A stretch of DNA of 7,840 bases from assembly GCA_002339135.1 (NCBI GenBank), contig DDJR01000072.1, forward strand, positions 1 through 7,840, written 5' to 3'. A model generated the notes under the pieces. It did not search any database and was not told where the DNA came from. It saw nothing but the letters and a program-made list of their open reading frames with translations. This document shows, in pieces, positions 6,146 to 7,840 of the stretch. The stretch's first letter is position 1; each line of letters starts with the position of its first letter. Origin of the DNA: Flavobacteriales bacterium UBA2619 (GTDB lineage Bacteria; Bacteroidota; Bacteroidia; Flavobacteriales_D; Sanyastnellaceae). A program made the translations under genes and the position numbers.

Positions 6146-7840
6146 AAATTTAAAGTTCCATGTAAAAGACGGCAGGATAGGAAACAGGGAGATTTGTTTT
6201 GCATTTACTTGAAGACTTCCGTCGGTCACAGATCCCTCCGAGTCAAAAAACAAGAAATATGGATTTGCTCGGTTGTAGAGATTGTAGATGCTGAAAACCC
6301 AAGATGATTCCAAGTTTTCGCGCTTCTGTTCAGGTGTGTAGGTCGCGCTGATGTCTGCTCTGTGATAATCACTCATCCGAAATCCATTCCGGTCACCATA
6401 CAAATCTGTGATTCTGCCTTCAATGACGTACCTCTGAATCGGAAGAGAAATCGCATTTCCAGTGGCATAGACGAAAACACCACCAAACCTCCATTTTTCG
6501 TTGAGGGTATAATCAATCACCACACTCAGATCGTGTCGTCTGTCAAATTTCGCATCGAAAACTTCTCCGTCGTTGAGTTCTTCAAAGACCCTTTGCGTTT
6601 TGCTCCAGGTATACCCCACCCAGCCGTTCACTCTTCCTGCTCTTCTCTTGAGGAAAAACTCCGCTCCATATGACCACCCCTTGCCAAAAATTAAGTTGTT
6701 GTCAGTATTCGTACCTATGTTGTCGGTTGGAAGTGTGTTGTCCGCATATTCGACTAAGTTTTCTAAAGATTTATAGTAACCTTCTATTGAAGCCTCCCAG
6801 GATCTGTCCTTTCCCAAGTCGGTGAAATAACCAGCGCTCCACTGTCTTCCCCATTGGGGTTTTACAAGGTCGCTGCTGGGAAGCCAAACATCGGTGGGTG
6901 CGGTAGATGCAGAAAGCGATGCCAAATGAACATATTGGTAGTTTTCACTAAACCCAGCTTTAATGCTAGAATAGGTGCCCGTTTTAATCCTTGCGCTAAT
7001 TCGCGGTTCGAAGCCACCATATTTCTTCACCAAATCCCCTTTGCCGAAGACCGTTGAATCTTGGTCTGTATAATCTGTGGAATATCTTGTGAAGGGTCCG
7101 ACGTGACGAAAGTCGCTGTAGCGAAGGCCAGTATAGATTTTAAGAAACTCATTTACTTCATAATCACTCTCAAAAAACGCTGAGCTTTCATGGGAGTACG
7201 TCACTGTAGAGACCCCGAATTCTATGGGCGTATCTCCATTTCTCGCAAAATAATCAGTGGGCATAAAATTGTGAAAAACATATTCAATTCCACCCTGTAT
7301 TTTGTGACGAGAATTGGGGTAATAATTGAGAGTGGATTTATAACTCCAATCCTCTATGCCGCTATTAAACCCGAAAGCGAAGTCGTCTTGCTCTCCTTCA
7401 AAAGCGAAGTTGTAATCGCTGTATGCAACATTCATGTTGAGGAAGAGTTTGTCATTAAATAGATGATTCCAGCGAAGTGAAGCGATTGCATTGCCCCATG
7501 GAATTGACGACCCAAATCCTGCGTCAACATTTTTGTAGCTGAAGACGTCACGACCATAATAGCCGCTTAGAAACACCTCGTCTTTTTCGCTAAACCGATG
7601 GTTCACCTTTGCATTCAGGTCATAGAAAAAGTACCCAGACCCTTCTGCAGAAGTGCCCTTCGTGAACGGTCTTGTAAGAACGTCGATGTAGGTCCTGCGC
7701 GCAGAGATAATAAAACTCGAGACGTCTTTTTTAATTGGCCCTTCAACAGTAAACCTTGCAGAAATAAGTCCCACTCCACCATTGACTTTGTATTCACGTC
7801 TGTTTCCTTCTCGGAGAGAGATGTCTAAAACAGAAGAAAT
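6143..7840 (-). CDS. TonB-dependent outer-membrane receptor, 3' part (5' end outside window)
   Basis: TonB-dependent receptors import large or scarce substrates across the outer membrane using energy from TonB-ExbB-ExbD. The frame is open to the window edge at 7840, so 565 residues are visible and the N-terminus is missing. A GTG at 7774 is not the start: the codons before it read ISSVLDISLREGN, then YKVNGGVGLIS, the conserved end of the plug domain leading into the barrel. FTVEGPIKKD and ARRTYIDVL follow, typical of Bacteroidota receptors that often carry an N-terminal carboxypeptidase-regulatory-like domain. The rest is alternating polar and aromatic barrel strands, including FFYDLNAKVNHRFSEKDEV, YGGFEPRISARIKTG and RRHDLSVVIDYTLNEKWRFGG, and the protein ends in FTWNFKF with the terminal Phe needed for outer-membrane assembly. 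Signal peptide, TonB box and most of the plug lie beyond the window. It is first in the visible unit, ahead of the exporter. No SusD-like partner is seen, and the ligand is unknown. Confidence 0.93.
   Translation of the reverse strand: MSSVLDISLREGNRREYKVNGGVGLISARFTVEGPIKKDVSSFIISARRTYIDVLTRPFTKGTSAEGSGYFFYDLNAKVNHRFSEKDEVFLSGYYGRDVFSYKNVDAGFGSSIPWGNAIASLRWNHLFNDKLFLNMNVAYSDYNFAFEGEQDDFAFGFNSGIEDWSYKSTLNYYPNSRHKIQGGIEYVFHNFMPTDYFARNGDTPIEFGVSTVTYSHESSAFFESDYEVNEFLKIYTGLRYSDFRHVGPFTRYSTDYTDQDSTVFGKGDLVKKYGGFEPRISARIKTGTYSSIKAGFSENYQYVHLASLSASTAPTDVWLPSSDLVKPQWGRQWSAGYFTDLGKDRSWEASIEGYYKSLENLVEYADNTLPTDNIGTNTDNNLIFGKGWSYGAEFFLKRRAGRVNGWVGYTWSKTQRVFEELNDGEVFDAKFDRRHDLSVVIDYTLNEKWRFGGVFVYATGNAISLPIQRYVIEGRITDLYGDRNGFRMSDYHRADISATYTPEQKRENLESSWVFSIYNLYNRANPYFLFFDSEGSVTDGSLQVNAKQISLFPILPSFTWNFKF

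Noticed and set aside
7772..7774. GTG as the start of the TonB-dependent receptor
   Set aside because: The frame stays open upstream to 7840 and encodes the conserved plug-end residues, so the true start lies outside the window.
1..7840. CRISPR array, tRNA/rRNA, insertion sequence or phage element
   Set aside because: No spaced repeats, no cloverleaf-like or rRNA sequence, and no transposase or phage protein were recognised; coding sequence fills nearly the whole window.

Overview
The window is ordinary, densely packed bacterial chromosome, most likely from a Bacteroidota (Flavobacteriia-like) species. The evidence is protein style: a TonB-dependent receptor with the plug-end and barrel-start sequence common in that phylum, an MsbA-like exporter carrying the LDDCLSAVD Walker B/D-loop signature frequent there, a short CoA-transferase of the Bacteroidota type, and few clear Shine-Dalgarno sequences. 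The phylum call rests on remembered family sequence patterns, not on a search. I see no rRNA, tRNA, CRISPR, insertion sequence, phage gene or attachment site. Nearly all of the DNA is coding and no gap exceeds about 70 bases.

Left block (1-3182), cell envelope. On the minus strand a GNAT acetyltransferase (1079-1600) is followed after 28 bases by mltG (25-1050), the inner-membrane endolytic transglycosylase that cuts nascent peptidoglycan. A 66-base divergent spacer (1601-1666), holding an AT-rich inverted repeat, separates them from plus-strand rfbC (1667-2212), which makes the dTDP-L-rhamnose precursor and stands here without its usual rfbA/B/D partners. After a 64-base gap comes an MltD-like lytic transglycosylase (2277-3182).

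Right block (3146-7840), one minus-strand transcription unit read from right to left: a TonB-dependent outer-membrane receptor whose 5' part lies outside the window, an ABC exporter with fused membrane and ATPase domains (GTG start 5 bases after the receptor stop), and a CaiB/BaiF-type CoA-transferase whose ATG overlaps the exporter stop. The two blocks converge, and the last 37 bases of the MltD-like gene and the CoA-transferase gene overlap tail to tail.

The left block is a peptidoglycan and surface-glycan neighbourhood. The right block looks translationally coupled, but no common substrate for receptor, exporter and CoA-transferase can be read from the sequence. I did not find a clearly undescribed system. 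The points most worth a second look are this receptor-exporter-CoA-transferase unit, the Asp in place of the exporter's catalytic Glu, its enlarged first external loop, and the divergent-spacer palindrome.
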